This document shows, in pieces, positions 29,713-38,883 of a stretch of 64,000 nt of DNA (the first letter of the stretch is position 1; each line of letters opens with the position of its first letter). The stretch spans positions 41,910-105,909 of the forward strand of contig NZ_JAPNOA010000058.1 in NCBI RefSeq assembly GCF_026626885.1, given 5' to 3'. Source of the stretch: Parathalassolituus penaei. Its GTDB lineage: Bacteria > Pseudomonadota > Gammaproteobacteria > Pseudomonadales > Oceanobacteraceae. A program made the translations under genes and the position numbers. The notes under the pieces are model-generated. The model ran no database searches. It was not told the origin of the DNA and saw nothing but the letters and a program-made list of their open reading frames with translations.

Positions 29713-30303
29713 ATGAACCCGGAACTGAACCTGTTTCTGGCGTCGATTGAAAAAAGGGCTTTCCGGATGGCACGACTCGCCACCCGGCAGGACGACGACG
29801 CCCTCGAACTGGTTCAGGAAGCCATGTTGCGTCTGGTTCAGCAGTACGGCGGGCGCCACAGCGATGAATGGAAACCGCTGTTTTACAGGATTCTGGAAAA
29901 CTGCCTGACCGACTGGCATCGCCAGCAACAACGGCAACGGCGCTGGATGTTCTGGCGCCAGCCGTTACCCACCGATCCGCATCAGGACGAGGCCGACGGT
30001 GATATGGAAACCGATCATGATGATGGTGATGACCTGTTCAGCCGCTTTCGCAGCCCCGAACAGGCGCTCGCCAGGGAACGCCAGCAACACGCCGTGCTGG
30101 CCCTGCTGGAACAATTACCCCTGCAGCAACAGCAATGTTTTCTGCTGCGCTGCTGGGAAGGATTATCTGTGCAGGAAACCGCTACCGCGCTGGGCATCAG
30201 CGACGGCAGCGTCAAAACCCATTTGCACCGGGTGCGCCAGAAGCTGGAGCGCCTGTGCGCCGACCACCAGTACGATCAGGAGGCTCAGCATGAAACCGGT
30301 TGA
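29713..30303 (+). CDS. ECF-type RNA polymerase sigma factor
   Basis: This 196-residue protein has the two-domain layout of group IV sigma factors. Region 2 is at about residues 10-75 (ELVQEAMLRLVQQYGG, then FYRILENCLTDWHRQ). An acidic linker (about 90-115) follows. Region 4 is at about 130-185 (QQQCFLLRCWEGLSVQETAT, then SDGSVKTHLHRVRQKLE, a helix-turn-helix). It would direct transcription of a small regulon, probably including its own operon. The next gene overlaps it by 14 bp and encodes a likely membrane anti-sigma partner. Confidence 0.88.
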   Translation: MNPELNLFLASIEKRAFRMARLATRQDDDALELVQEAMLRLVQQYGGRHSDEWKPLFYRILENCLTDWHRQQQRQRRWMFWRQPLPTDPHQDEADGDMETDHDDGDDLFSRFRSPEQALARERQQHAVLALLEQLPLQQQQCFLLRCWEGLSVQETATALGISDGSVKTHLHRVRQKLERLCADHQYDQEAQHETG

Positions 30304-30751
30304 TCCCCATCCGCATGAATTTGAACCTGCCAGCGCCGAACAGTTGGCCTGCGAGGCATTGGATAACAGCCTCGACCAGATTCCTGATGACATCAGCGCC
30401 CGCCTGCGCCAGCAACGGCTGCAACTGCAGGGGCTTGATACGCGTCCACACCACAAACCGGCTGCCTGGTGGATTCCCGCCGGACTGGTCGCATCGGTGG
30501 TGATGGCTGCTGCCATCTGGTTACAGCCAACCGCTGACACCACACCGGCGGCAGTTGCCGTGACCCAGCCGTCCACCAGCAATCGCCTGATGACAGGGGA
30601 TTACGATCTGGAAAGCAGCGAATGGCTGGAACTCACTCAACTCAGCGACCAGGAATGGGATATGCTGCAGGACCTTGATTTTGTCCTCTGGCTGAGTGAA
30701 TTACCTGATGAATCGCTGTCACCGGCACCTGTGGCTGACCAGGCTGGTTAG
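30290..30751 (+). CDS. Putative single-pass anti-sigma factor
   Basis: This 153-residue protein starts at ATG 30290 behind AGGAGG and overlaps the sigma gene. Residues 1-55 are cytosolic-looking and hydrophilic. One membrane helix follows (about 58-77, PAGLVASVVMAAAIWL). The remainder is probably periplasmic and Trp/Glu/Asp-rich. Size, topology and overlap fit an anti-sigma factor, but no zinc-binding anti-sigma motif is seen. It resembles the DUF3619-type proteins found next to such sigma factors (recalled, unverified). Confidence 0.6.
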   Translation: MKPVDPHPHEFEPASAEQLACEALDNSLDQIPDDISARLRQQRLQLQGLDTRPHHKPAAWWIPAGLVASVVMAAAIWLQPTADTTPAAVAVTQPSTSNRLMTGDYDLESSEWLELTQLSDQEWDMLQDLDFVLWLSELPDESLSPAPVADQAG

Positions 30752-31028
30752 TATGATGTGTGTGGGGATGCCGTTTGCCGTACAAGCCGACCCGGCTTCT
30801 GAATCCGCTGCCAGCAATGCGGTGGATATGGAGCTGCTGCTGTTTCTTGGTGATGCGGTTGAAGTCGACGGCGAATGGCTGGATGCGCTGGAACTGCAGG
30901 AACGTGACACCGGCAAAAGCACGGCGTCGGCCAGCAGTACTAGCCAAACCAGCAGTACTACCCATACGACCATCACCACCCAAACTACCAGTAAGTCCGC
31001 CAACCAACAGGAGGCGAGCCATGATTAA
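30708..31028 (+). CDS. Small secreted protein of unknown function
   Basis: This 106-residue frame overlaps the previous gene by 44 bp and the next by 8 bp. A signal peptide of about 25 residues (LVSMMCVGMPFAVQA) is followed by a short hydrophobic and acidic core (MELLLFLGDAVEVDGEWLDA) and a Ser/Thr-rich tail. The core echoes the Trp/Asp-rich C-terminus of the preceding protein. A GTG at 30696 is an alternative start. I do not recognise the family. The tight overlaps on both sides argue that it is translated. Confidence 0.6.
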   Translation: MNRCHRHLWLTRLVSMMCVGMPFAVQADPASESAASNAVDMELLLFLGDAVEVDGEWLDALELQERDTGKSTASASSTSQTSSTTHTTITTQTTSKSANQQEASHD

Positions 31029-31476
31029 TCTGCGTTTGCCACTGGGCTGGCTGTTGTTATGCCTGCTGGCTCTGCCCGTGCAAGCCAAAGACTGGAATGA
31101 ACTGTCCGAGGCAACCCGTACCACCCTGGCACCGATGGCATCACGCTGGAACGAACTCAGCGAAACCGACCAGCAACGCCTGATTCGTGGCGCTGAGCGC
31201 TGGCAAACCATGAATAGCCAGCAACAGCAGGACAGCCGTACCCGCTTTGAACGCTGGCAGAACATGGATGACAGCAAAAAAGCCGAACTGCGCCAGAGCC
31301 TCGAACGCTTGCGCTCGTTAAGCCCGGAACAGCGTGATCGTGCTAACCAGCGCTGGCAGACCTATCAGAAAATGAGCCCGGAACAACGCCAGCAACTGCG
31401 GCAGAATTTCCAGCAGTTGCGTCAGCAGCAGGGTAACAACCTGCGCGAACGGGCTGGCGGCGGCGCCCGCCATTAA
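31021..31476 (+). CDS. DUF3106-like exported protein
   Basis: This 151-residue protein has a signal peptide (1-22, WLLLCLLALPVQA). A helical, Gln/Arg-rich domain with repeats of the type RWQxMxxxxQ and SPEQRxxxxQRWQ follows; WNELSE occurs twice near the start. That pattern is typical of DUF3106 proteins, which commonly follow ECF sigma/anti-sigma genes. It may act as a periplasmic helical sensor or chaperone like Spy/CpxP-type proteins (inference from composition only). Confidence 0.75.
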   Translation: MINLRLPLGWLLLCLLALPVQAKDWNELSEATRTTLAPMASRWNELSETDQQRLIRGAERWQTMNSQQQQDSRTRFERWQNMDDSKKAELRQSLERLRSLSPEQRDRANQRWQTYQKMSPEQRQQLRQNFQQLRQQQGNNLRERAGGGARH

Positions 31477-31657
31477 CCACAACACCATGGCTCTGCCCGC
31501 CAGAGCCAGTCCAACACCACTGATCGCCACGGCCCTCTCGAAAACTGTCTAAACTGACTATCCATTGCCGACCCGCCAATCGTCCTGCCTGCGCTGACTA
31601 TAGTTAATGGAGTTTGCCCGCCCGCCGGGTATCCGCTCCTCTGACGATGGCTGCCGT

Positions 31658-32341
31658 ATGCTGACATTGCCGTATCAACACAATCTTGTCCGGACCTGCT
31701 GTTTGCTACTGATGCTCGGTGCACCACTGGTACTGGTTGCCGACAAACCGGTGTGGGTGGCCGAAAAACTGATAGAACAAGCCACAAAGCAATATGGTCG
31801 CAAGGGTGGCATTAACATGGAGCGCTGGCGCGACATGTTCGAGGATCTGAATGGCACCAAAAAAGACATCGACCTGCTGGAAGAAGTGAATTATTTCTTC
31901 AACCGCAATGTGCCGTTTGTCGACGACCTGACGCATTGGCGCCAGATCGATTACTGGGCCACCCCTTATGAAATGCTCGGCACCAACGGTGGTGACTGCG
32001 AAGACTACGTGATCAGCAAATATTACAGCCTGATCAAACTGGGCATGGACGAAAGCAAGTTGCGTATTACTTACGTCAAGGCACTGGAATTCAACCAGGC
32101 CCATATGGTGCTGGCCTATTATGAAAAACCCAATGCTGTGCCCCTGATTCTCGACAACCTGACCAACAGTATTCGCCCGGCCACGGCCCGCCGTGACCTC
32201 AAACCCGTGTACAGCTTTAATGGTCAGGGCATGTGGTTAACCGAATCCAAAGGGCTGGGCGCACGTCTCGGCAACTCCAACCAGCTCGACCGCTGGACAG
32301 ATTTACGTGTGCGTATGGCACGCATCGGCATGGATTTATAA
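31658..32341 (+). CDS. lapG: Periplasmic cysteine protease LapG
   Basis: LapG is a transglutaminase-like periplasmic protease that cuts the N-terminus of large surface adhesins and so releases cells from biofilms. The 227-residue form has a signal peptide (about 1-28), then the protease domain with Cys 114 (TNGGDCEDYVISKY), His 149 (NQAHMVLAYY) and Asp 166 (LILDNLTN) as the likely triad. ATG 31607 is an alternative, 17 codons upstream. ATG 31658 begins directly before the hydrophobic signal. lapD follows after 10 bp. The target adhesin (LapA-like) is not in this window. Confidence 0.93.
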   Translation: MLTLPYQHNLVRTCCLLLMLGAPLVLVADKPVWVAEKLIEQATKQYGRKGGINMERWRDMFEDLNGTKKDIDLLEEVNYFFNRNVPFVDDLTHWRQIDYWATPYEMLGTNGGDCEDYVISKYYSLIKLGMDESKLRITYVKALEFNQAHMVLAYYEKPNAVPLILDNLTNSIRPATARRDLKPVYSFNGQGMWLTESKGLGARLGNSNQLDRWTDLRVRMARIGMDL

Positions 32342-32351
32342 GGACAGAACA

Positions 32352-34337
32352 ATGACTCTGAGACAACAGTTTTCCCTGCTGACCAGCGCGCTGGTACTGA
32401 TACTGCTGGCGGGCAACCTGCTGGTTACCCTCATGCATGCTCATGACCAGTTCCAGCGCCAGCTGAATGCCCGTGCCTACGACGCCGCTACCGCCCTCGC
32501 TTTGTCGATGTCACAGATCGAAGGTGATGACACCGTCGAACGCAGTCGTCTGATCGATGTGTTGTTCGATCGGGGCTTTTTTTCGGAAATCCGTTTTGTC
32601 AGCACCGAAGGCCAGGAAATCCATCGTCGTGAACTGCAGGCCTATGAATCTCCGGCAGCACCCGCCTGGTTTATGGGAATGACCAGTTTTGACCAGCAAC
32701 CGGCGGAAACCGATGTTACCAACGGCTGGCAACGCCTTGGCACCGTTACCGTGCTCAGTCATCCCGATTTTGCCTATCGCAACCTCTGGAACATGGCCAA
32801 AGCCGAATTATTCTGGTTTGTCGCAGTGCTGATTGTCACCCTGATACTGCTCGAAATGCTGCTGCGCTGGTTGTTTGCACCATTGCAAAAAGTAGAAGAG
32901 CAGGCTCTGGCGATTTGCGACCGCGAATGGAAAATCCAGCAGGACATCCCCAAAGCCCGCGAGCTGAAACGTATGGTGCTGGCCATGAACCGAATGGTCA
33001 GCAAGTTACATGCGCTGTTTATGGAACAGGCCACCACCACCGAACAGCTGCGGCAGGAATCCTTCCACGACAACGTCAGTGGCCTCCTCAATCGCCGTGG
33101 TTTTGATCAACGCTTCAGCCACCTCCTCAACGACGATGACGAACACAGCGGCCTGCTGATGCTGTTACAAATCGAAGGTTTTGCGGCCTTTAACCAGCGT
33201 GACGGCCGTCAGGCTGGTGACGCCGTGATTCGTCAGGTCGGTGACGCCTTGCATCACTGGCATCACGATCACAACCACAGCCTCTGTGGCCGCCATGCCG
33301 GTGCCGATTTTGCCCTCTATGTCAGCTGCGCCGACCGCCAGCATGCCCGCGAACTGCTGATGCAAACCTCCAGTCAGCTGGCCGCCACCACCCTGACCCA
33401 ACGTAACGAACTGCAATTCCACATCGGCGGCGTATTCCTGCAAGGCCACCACAACAACCCTGGAGAAGCCTTCAGCAAAGCCGATGCCGCGCTGGCCAAA
33501 GCGCGTAGCAGTGGTCGTGGCCATTCCTGGTTGTATGACGAAGAAAATGACCCAGAGCGCCGTGAGTGGTCTGCCTCCACCTGGCAGCAGATTCTGCGTG
33601 AAGCATTGCAAGACAACCTGTTGCAACTGCGTTTTATGCCAGTGGTTGGCCATCAGCAAGGCAGCAGCAAACGTCCGCTGTTACAGGTAGAAGTGTTCAG
33701 CCGTATTCAGTGGCAAGGAGAATCGCTGTCTGCTGCCCGTTTCTGGCCAATGGTGGAGCAACACGGAATGGCTGGTGAGTTTGACCTTGCAGTAGTCCGC
33801 CAGGTATTCACTGATTTGGCCAATACCCGGTTGCCTGAGGCGATAAAGGTCTGCATCAACCTGTCACCAGCCTCATTGCTGGATGCCGAATTCCCACAGC
33901 ATCTGATCGACCTGCTCGAACAGCATTCCGCTTTGGCGCATCACCTGCTGCTGGAAGTACCGGAGTTCTGCATTCTCGACATCGAAAACCAGCTGCTGCC
34001 GCTTGGACAACGTCTGAAGCCTCTGGGGGTAAAACTCGGGGTTGACCAGGTCGGCACCGGCACCGCTGCATTTGCCTATATGAAACGCCTGCCACTGACG
34101 CAGTTACGTCTCGATGGCAGCCTCAACCGTGGCGTGCATCTGGCCCAGGACCAGCGCTTCTTTGTGCAGTCCATGATCCAGATTGGCCATAAACTCGATC
34201 TCACCGTGCTGGCCGATGGTCTGGAGCAGTCTGAAGACGTGATTACGCTCAGTCAGTGTGGAGTGGACGGTATCAGTGGTTTCTATTTCAGCCGGCCACT
34301 GTCGCACCTGCAGGATGTGATCGACTGGGCGTCTTGA
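32352..34337 (+). CDS. lapD: Cyclic-di-GMP receptor LapD
   Basis: LapD binds cyclic-di-GMP in the cytosol and holds LapG in the periplasm, preventing adhesin cleavage. The 661-residue protein has an N-terminal membrane helix (8-28), a periplasmic output domain (about 30-145), a second helix (about 150-175) and a HAMP region. A degenerate GGDEF domain (HAGADF in place of GGDEF) and a degenerate EAL domain (QVEVFSRI in place of EAL; VDQVGTG in place of DDFGTG) follow. Loss of both catalytic motifs is the known state of LapD and supports a receptor rather than an enzyme. Confidence 0.93.
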   Translation: MTLRQQFSLLTSALVLILLAGNLLVTLMHAHDQFQRQLNARAYDAATALALSMSQIEGDDTVERSRLIDVLFDRGFFSEIRFVSTEGQEIHRRELQAYESPAAPAWFMGMTSFDQQPAETDVTNGWQRLGTVTVLSHPDFAYRNLWNMAKAELFWFVAVLIVTLILLEMLLRWLFAPLQKVEEQALAICDREWKIQQDIPKARELKRMVLAMNRMVSKLHALFMEQATTTEQLRQESFHDNVSGLLNRRGFDQRFSHLLNDDDEHSGLLMLLQIEGFAAFNQRDGRQAGDAVIRQVGDALHHWHHDHNHSLCGRHAGADFALYVSCADRQHARELLMQTSSQLAATTLTQRNELQFHIGGVFLQGHHNNPGEAFSKADAALAKARSSGRGHSWLYDEENDPERREWSASTWQQILREALQDNLLQLRFMPVVGHQQGSSKRPLLQVEVFSRIQWQGESLSAARFWPMVEQHGMAGEFDLAVVRQVFTDLANTRLPEAIKVCINLSPASLLDAEFPQHLIDLLEQHSALAHHLLLEVPEFCILDIENQLLPLGQRLKPLGVKLGVDQVGTGTAAFAYMKRLPLTQLRLDGSLNRGVHLAQDQRFFVQSMIQIGHKLDLTVLADGLEQSEDVITLSQCGVDGISGFYFSRPLSHLQDVIDWAS

Positions 34338-34352
34338 ATGCCTGATTTGGCC

Positions 34353-34631
34353 AGGCCCCTCTGAATAACTCGGTACCCGCTCTGGCTTATCAGGATGGTG
34401 ATGAATTACGAAGCCGGTTTGATCGCCCTCTTGCCTAAATACTGGGGCGACGTCAAAACCTGCGACACAAAGTCATCACCATCCCGAAAGCCCCGAAGGG
34501 CGCGGGCTGCAGCGCATTTGAGCGGTGTTGACGAACTTGAAAAGGACTTGTCATTTCGCTGCGTTCGTCGCCTTGCTCACACGCGCTGCAGCGCTCGCGC
34601 AGAGCTGTGCAGAGTTATTCCGAGTGTCCCT
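34353..34631. mobile_element. MITE, copy 1
   Basis: This 279-bp non-coding element has 20-bp terminal inverted repeats. The left end reads AGGCCCCTCTGAATAACTC and the right end is the complement of AGGGACACTCGGAATAACTC. Its interior is nearly the same as the copy at 44436. It lies just downstream of lapD. No transposase gene of the parent element is in the window. Confidence 0.85.
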
Positions 34632-34760
34632 AGTTGTAGTGGTTCAATCATTCCATACACCCGAAAGTGTATGTTCTCTGTCCGTGAGCAGAGTGCCAGG
34701 AAGCAGTGCTGACACTGTTTCATTTGGATCAATCCTTCGCCTCTCGCACGCTCTCTCCAA

Positions 34761-34785
34761 CAAAAACGGCAGCCGAAGCTGCCGT
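34761..34785 (-). terminator. Terminator after mqo
   Basis: On the minus strand, ACGGCAGC-TTCG-GCTGCCGT is followed by TTTTTG. A stable tetraloop hairpin lies 22 bp past the mqo stop. Confidence 0.9.
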
Positions 34786-34806
34786 GTTTGTAATACCGGA
34801 AGATGC

Positions 34807-36291
34807 TTACTTTTTCAGGCCCAGTACGCTCAGAGTGCGTTCACGAGTCTGTTTCAGCAGTTCAGCGTTGTCGATCAGAGACTCACCGTAAGACGGGATC
34901 ATCTTCTTCAGACCGGCTTTCCATTCACCTTGCATACGGCTGGCGAAACATTTTTCCAGCACTTCGATCATGGCGAAGGCAGCAACGGATGCACCAGGAG
35001 AGGCACCCAGCAGTGCGGCCAGAGAGCCGTCAGCCGCGGAAACCAGTTCAGTACCGAATTCCAGCTTGCCTTTGCCCTTGGCGTCTTTCTTGATGACCTG
35101 TACACGCTGACCGGCGTGAGCCAGAGTCCAGTCGCTGGCCTTGCAGTCCGGGAAGTAACCGCGCAGGGTCGCCACGCGATCTTCGTGAGACTGCATAACT
35201 TCACTGATCAGGTACTTGGTCAGATCCATGTTGTGAATACCCACTGACATCATCGGGAACAGGTTGTCAGTGCTCACAGACTTGATCAGGTCAAGCTTGG
35301 AACCGGCTTTCAGGAACTTGGTGGTGAAACCGGCGTATGGTCCGAACAGCAGGGCAGGTTTGCCGTTGATGATTCGGGTGTCCAGGTGCGGTACGGACAT
35401 CGGTGGCGCACCAATCGCGGCTTTGCCATATACCTTGGCGTGGTGCTGGGAAACGATCTTCTCGTCCTTGCACACCAGCCACTGGCCAGATACCGGGAAA
35501 CCGCCGTAGCCGTCGGCTTCTTCGATGCCGGAAGCTTGCAGCAGTGGCAGTGAACCACCGCCAGCGCCGAGGAATACGAAACCGGTGTTGATCATGCTGG
35601 TTTTGCCAGAGTTACGATCACGTACGGTTACGGTCCAGCGCTTGTCGTTGCGATGACGCTCGAAATCCACCACTTCGGTGTTCAGCAGCAGGTTGAACTG
35701 GCTGCTTTCTTCCAGACGGGCGACCAGGTTACGGGTCAGGGAACCGAAGTCGACGTCAGAACCGTACATGATACGGGTTGCAGCAACCTTCTCGGAAGCG
35801 TCACGGCCATTCATAACCAACGGCATCCACTCACGCAGAACGGCCGGATCTTCACTGTATTCCATGTCGGCAAACAGGTGATGGGCGCTCAGTTTCTCAG
35901 CACGCTGACGCAGGAACGCAACGTTCTTTTCGCCCCAGACAAAGCTGATATGTGGAGTGGTGTTGATGAAGTTGGTTGGCTCAGGAAGGCCGCCGTTTTC
36001 GACCAGGAAGCTCCACAGCTGCAGAGACAGTTCGAAGTTGGCGTTGATTTTCAGAGCGCGGTCGATGCTGACGTTGCCTTTGGCATCTTCCGGGGTGTAG
36101 TTCAGTTCACAGTAACCGGCATGTCCTGTGCCAGCATTGTTCCATCCATCGGTGCTTTCGTGGGCTACGTGATCCAGACGTTCCACCATTGTGAGCTTGA
36201 GCGATGGGTCCAGCCTGCTGAGCAGGGTACCCAGGGTCGCACTCATGACTCCCCCGCCTACGAGGAGTACATCGACCTGTTGTGTAGTCAT
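34807..36291 (-). CDS. mqo: Malate:quinone oxidoreductase
   Basis: Mqo is a peripheral membrane FAD enzyme that oxidises malate to oxaloacetate and reduces quinone. The 494-residue protein starts DVLLVGGGVMSATLGTLL (FAD-binding fold), followed by ERLDHVAHESTDGWNNAGTG, HAGYCELNYTP and FVFLGAGGGSLPLLQ. GGFPVSGQWLVC and GASPGASVAAFAM lie further on. These are diagnostic for the family. It has its own terminator. The 513-bp upstream gap should hold its promoter. Confidence 0.97.
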   Translation of the reverse strand: MTTQQVDVLLVGGGVMSATLGTLLSRLDPSLKLTMVERLDHVAHESTDGWNNAGTGHAGYCELNYTPEDAKGNVSIDRALKINANFELSLQLWSFLVENGGLPEPTNFINTTPHISFVWGEKNVAFLRQRAEKLSAHHLFADMEYSEDPAVLREWMPLVMNGRDASEKVAATRIMYGSDVDFGSLTRNLVARLEESSQFNLLLNTEVVDFERHRNDKRWTVTVRDRNSGKTSMINTGFVFLGAGGGSLPLLQASGIEEADGYGGFPVSGQWLVCKDEKIVSQHHAKVYGKAAIGAPPMSVPHLDTRIINGKPALLFGPYAGFTTKFLKAGSKLDLIKSVSTDNLFPMMSVGIHNMDLTKYLISEVMQSHEDRVATLRGYFPDCKASDWTLAHAGQRVQVIKKDAKGKGKLEFGTELVSAADGSLAALLGASPGASVAAFAMIEVLEKCFASRMQGEWKAGLKKMIPSYGESLIDNAELLKQTRERTLSVLGLKK

Positions 36292-36804
36292 TACGATTTC
36301 GCCTTTTGATCAGAAAGTCGTTAATCAGGGAGTTTGGGGGACTCCCAATGCGCGACCAGTTCCCGGGCTTTTGGCCCGACCCATTTGGGCGGCAACCACA
36401 TTATTGTGAAAGTTTTGCGTACAAAGGTTGTCAACGGGCTGAACTGATCCGAAACCGACGCTTTATACACAGCCGACGCCTTCCATACAACTGGCGATCA
36501 TGCGGTTTCTACTAATGTATATTCGCATTGTTCTTTCTGCTGAAAGGCGTATAGGCCAAGCGTCGTGAGTAGGTAGCCGTCAGGGTTTACGTTTGTTCAA
36601 AAAACAAGCGGCTGTTGCCTGTGAAGGTGCCAAAAACCGATATATCAGTATTGATCTGGCACTTTTTTCGGGCGGGTGTGAATGTATCATATCGGGACAA
36701 CGTGAGGAGCAGATTTCCTGCTCCGGGGTGGTTTTGCCATTCAAACCGACTTTTCAGGTTTTTTAAGCAAAGGCAATTTGCCCATCCATATCAAAAACGG
36801 ATGG
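36292..36804. other. Intergenic region upstream of mqo
   Basis: This 513-bp gap holds no credible gene. A hairpin (GGGAGT / ACTCCC, 36328-36346) lies in the mqo leader. An AT-rich TATACAT-like -10 for the minus strand is near 36515-36525. A GTGCCA...TGGCAC repeat with a following T6 is near 36628-36665. None is strong enough to call separately. Confidence 0.35.
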
Positions 36805-37485
36805 TTATGACATCGACCATTGACGCAGCAGGTTGTGGTAAATCTGGCTGAGGCGAACCACATCTTCGTGACCGTTGCCGTGAGTAATGGTGAGGGACTG
36901 GATCGACTGGTCGAGGTCAAACAACAGCTCACGGTTGTGGCTGTCGCGCACCAGACTCTGAATCCAGAAGAATGAACACAGGCGTTGGCCGCGAGTAACC
37001 GGCGTGACCTGATGCAGGCTGTGGGATGGATACAGGATCAGGCTGCCAGCAGGCAGTTTGACCGACTGCATGCCATAACGGGTTTCGATCTGCAGCTCAC
37101 CACCGTCGTAGTCGTCCGGGTCACACAGGAACAGGGTGGCAGATACATCGGTGCGTAACACCTGACCACTGGCCAGGGTCATGACCGCACTGTCGACGTG
37201 TTGACCGTAGTGCCCACCGTTCTGGTACAGGTTGAATTTGGGTGGGTAGATATGTTCCGGCAGGGTCGCAGACACAAAGGTCGGATGCTGACGCAGACGG
37301 TGTAATACAAAGTCCTGCAGGCGACGGGCGTTGTCGCTGTTGTCGTCGAGCTGGAAGTTGTTCTTCACGGTGCGGGCCAAACCACCGGCGGTGGCGGCGC
37401 CGTCCTGCCACTCACTGGCAAACAGCAGCTGCCGACACTGTTGTACTTCTTCGGCGCTCAGCAGGGATTCAATCGGTAATAACAT
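36805..37485 (-). CDS. piuC: PKHD-type Fe(II)/2-oxoglutarate dioxygenase (PiuC/YbiX type)
   Basis: This is a 226-residue 2-oxoglutarate and Fe(II)-dependent hydroxylase-like protein. The metal ligands are His 96 and Asp 98 (HVD in YGQHVDSAVM) and His 158 (SHSLHQVTPV). Arg 168 is placed to bind 2-oxoglutarate. Family members (PiuC, YbiX) sit next to catecholate siderophore receptors of the Fiu/PiuA type, exactly as here. It is the last gene of the iron operon, 11 bp after the flavoenzyme. Its natural substrate is not established. Confidence 0.93.
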   Translation of the reverse strand: MLLPIESLLSAEEVQQCRQLLFASEWQDGAATAGGLARTVKNNFQLDDNSDNARRLQDFVLHRLRQHPTFVSATLPEHIYPPKFNLYQNGGHYGQHVDSAVMTLASGQVLRTDVSATLFLCDPDDYDGGELQIETRYGMQSVKLPAGSLILYPSHSLHQVTPVTRGQRLCSFFWIQSLVRDSHNRELLFDLDQSIQSLTITHGNGHEDVVRLSQIYHNLLRQWSMS

Positions 37486-37496
37486 GGTGACTCCGT

Positions 37497-38654
37497 CTAC
37501 AGAGAAGGTTGGAAAGCCGCAAACGTCTGCGGGCTGGCCAGATTCAGAAGTGACTGTGGGCCAATATCCGCCAGCGTTGGTGTACCGGCCAGAGCCATGG
37601 TGATTTCCAGTTCATCACGCAGCAATTTCAGCATATGGGCGACGCCGAGGGCTCCGGCGACGGTGAGCGCATGTAATTGCGGGCGGCCGATCAATATCGC
37701 ATTGGCTCCCAGCGCCAACGCCTTGAATACATCCGTACCACGGCGAATGCCGCTGTCGAGCAATAACGGAAAGTCTGGCCCGACGGCCTGACGACAGGCG
37801 GCAATCACTTCAATGGTGGAGGGCAGGCCATCAAGGGTGCGGCCACCATGGTTCGACACAATCACGCCTGCCATTCCCAGTTCCTTGAAACGCAGAGCAT
37901 CGGCCGGGTTAATCACGCCTTTTACCAGTACCGGCAGACGGGTATTGGCCTGTAACCATTGCAGGTCGGCCAGTGTCGGGGCATCCACCATAAAGCCGTT
38001 CAGAATCACACTGGCATGGGCATCGAGTGGCCGTGGTGCAGGGTGTGGCTGGCCTTGCAGGTTGGCTTCAATCACACCGGCGGGCAAGTGGAAACCGGAC
38101 CGTTGGGTGCGGTTACGCAGGCCATTGACCGGCGCATCAAGGGTAATCACCAGGGCCTGATAACCGCAGGCTTCGGCACGTTTGACCAGCGCCAGGCTGT
38201 TCTCGCGGTTGTGTTGCCAGTAGAGCTGGAACCACAGGTTCGGGTGGCCGCTGGCGGCAATGTCTTCGAGGCGGTAACTCGCCAGGGTGCTGACGATCAT
38301 GGGTGTATCGAGGGCAGCGGCACCACGTACGGTGGCCAGCTCGCCGTCGGTATGCACCAGCCGCTGGTGGGCGACCGGTGCCAGTAACAACGGGTGGGCG
38401 AGGGGGTAGCCGAGTAAACGGGTAGTGGTACTTGCCTGGCGAAAATCCTGCAGCAGCGAGGGGCTAATGCCGATCTGTTCAAATGCGCTGCGATTGCGGC
38501 GCAGGGTAATTTCATCAGCAACACCGGAATCAATGTATTCGCGAATATCCGTGCGCAGCATCGGCAGGGCATGGGTTTCATAGTCGGCGAGGCTGACGAT
38601 TCCGGCCGGAATCTGGGAGTAAGGGCTGCTCTGGATGTGCTGGTTGTCCGGCAT
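37497..38654 (-). CDS. FMN-dependent alpha-hydroxy-acid dehydrogenase/oxidase
   Basis: This 385-residue protein belongs to the family of L-lactate dehydrogenase LldD, glycolate oxidase and mandelate dehydrogenase. The FMN barrel shows LLAPVAHQRLVH, WFQLYWQHNRE, VLVKGVINPADA and the active-site segment VSNHGGRTLDGLPS. LLDSGIRRGTDVFKALALGA and ILIGRP bind the FMN phosphate. The frame extends 30 codons upstream, but ATG 38654 behind AGGA is preferred. It lies between the siderophore receptor and piuC, an unusual place for a lactate-type dehydrogenase. Substrate is not readable, so I give no symbol. Confidence 0.88.
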   Translation of the reverse strand: MPDNQHIQSSPYSQIPAGIVSLADYETHALPMLRTDIREYIDSGVADEITLRRNRSAFEQIGISPSLLQDFRQASTTTRLLGYPLAHPLLLAPVAHQRLVHTDGELATVRGAAALDTPMIVSTLASYRLEDIAASGHPNLWFQLYWQHNRENSLALVKRAEACGYQALVITLDAPVNGLRNRTQRSGFHLPAGVIEANLQGQPHPAPRPLDAHASVILNGFMVDAPTLADLQWLQANTRLPVLVKGVINPADALRFKELGMAGVIVSNHGGRTLDGLPSTIEVIAACRQAVGPDFPLLLDSGIRRGTDVFKALALGANAILIGRPQLHALTVAGALGVAHMLKLLRDELEITMALAGTPTLADIGPQSLLNLASPQTFAAFQPSL

Positions 38655-38766
38655 GGATATGTCCTGCGAAGGTTCCGGAGAGGGCGGTTCAACGAGAATA
38701 CGCTGCCCCGGCGGCACGGGGGAAGCGCAGACGGGTGCTGTCACAGCACCCGTCCGGGTCTTTCAG

Positions 38767-38827
38767 GAGTTACTACATAGAGTTACTGCAAGAGTGACTA
38801 CAAGACTGACTACAAGACTGACTACAG
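38767..38827. repeat. 12-bp tandem repeat (five units)
   Basis: Five degenerate units of the type GACTGACTACAA lie in the gap between the receptor and the flavoenzyme. The last three are nearly identical. A GGCCCC...GGGGCC hairpin follows at 38838-38861; its T-run is on the plus strand, so it does not clearly terminate the operon. Confidence 0.75.
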
Positions 38828-38883
38828 GAGATTACCGGGCCCCAGCCGTTAAGCCGGGGCCTTTTGAAACGGGTTCCGGGAAA

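Noticed and set aside
29999-30289. Upstream extension of the anti-sigma gene
   Set aside because: It lies in another frame of the sigma factor. ATG 30290 has a clear AGGAGG and gives a sensible membrane protein.
34525-35247. 240-codon frame starting in the MITE and crossing mqo
   Set aside because: It runs antisense through the end of mqo and begins in non-coding MITE sequence.
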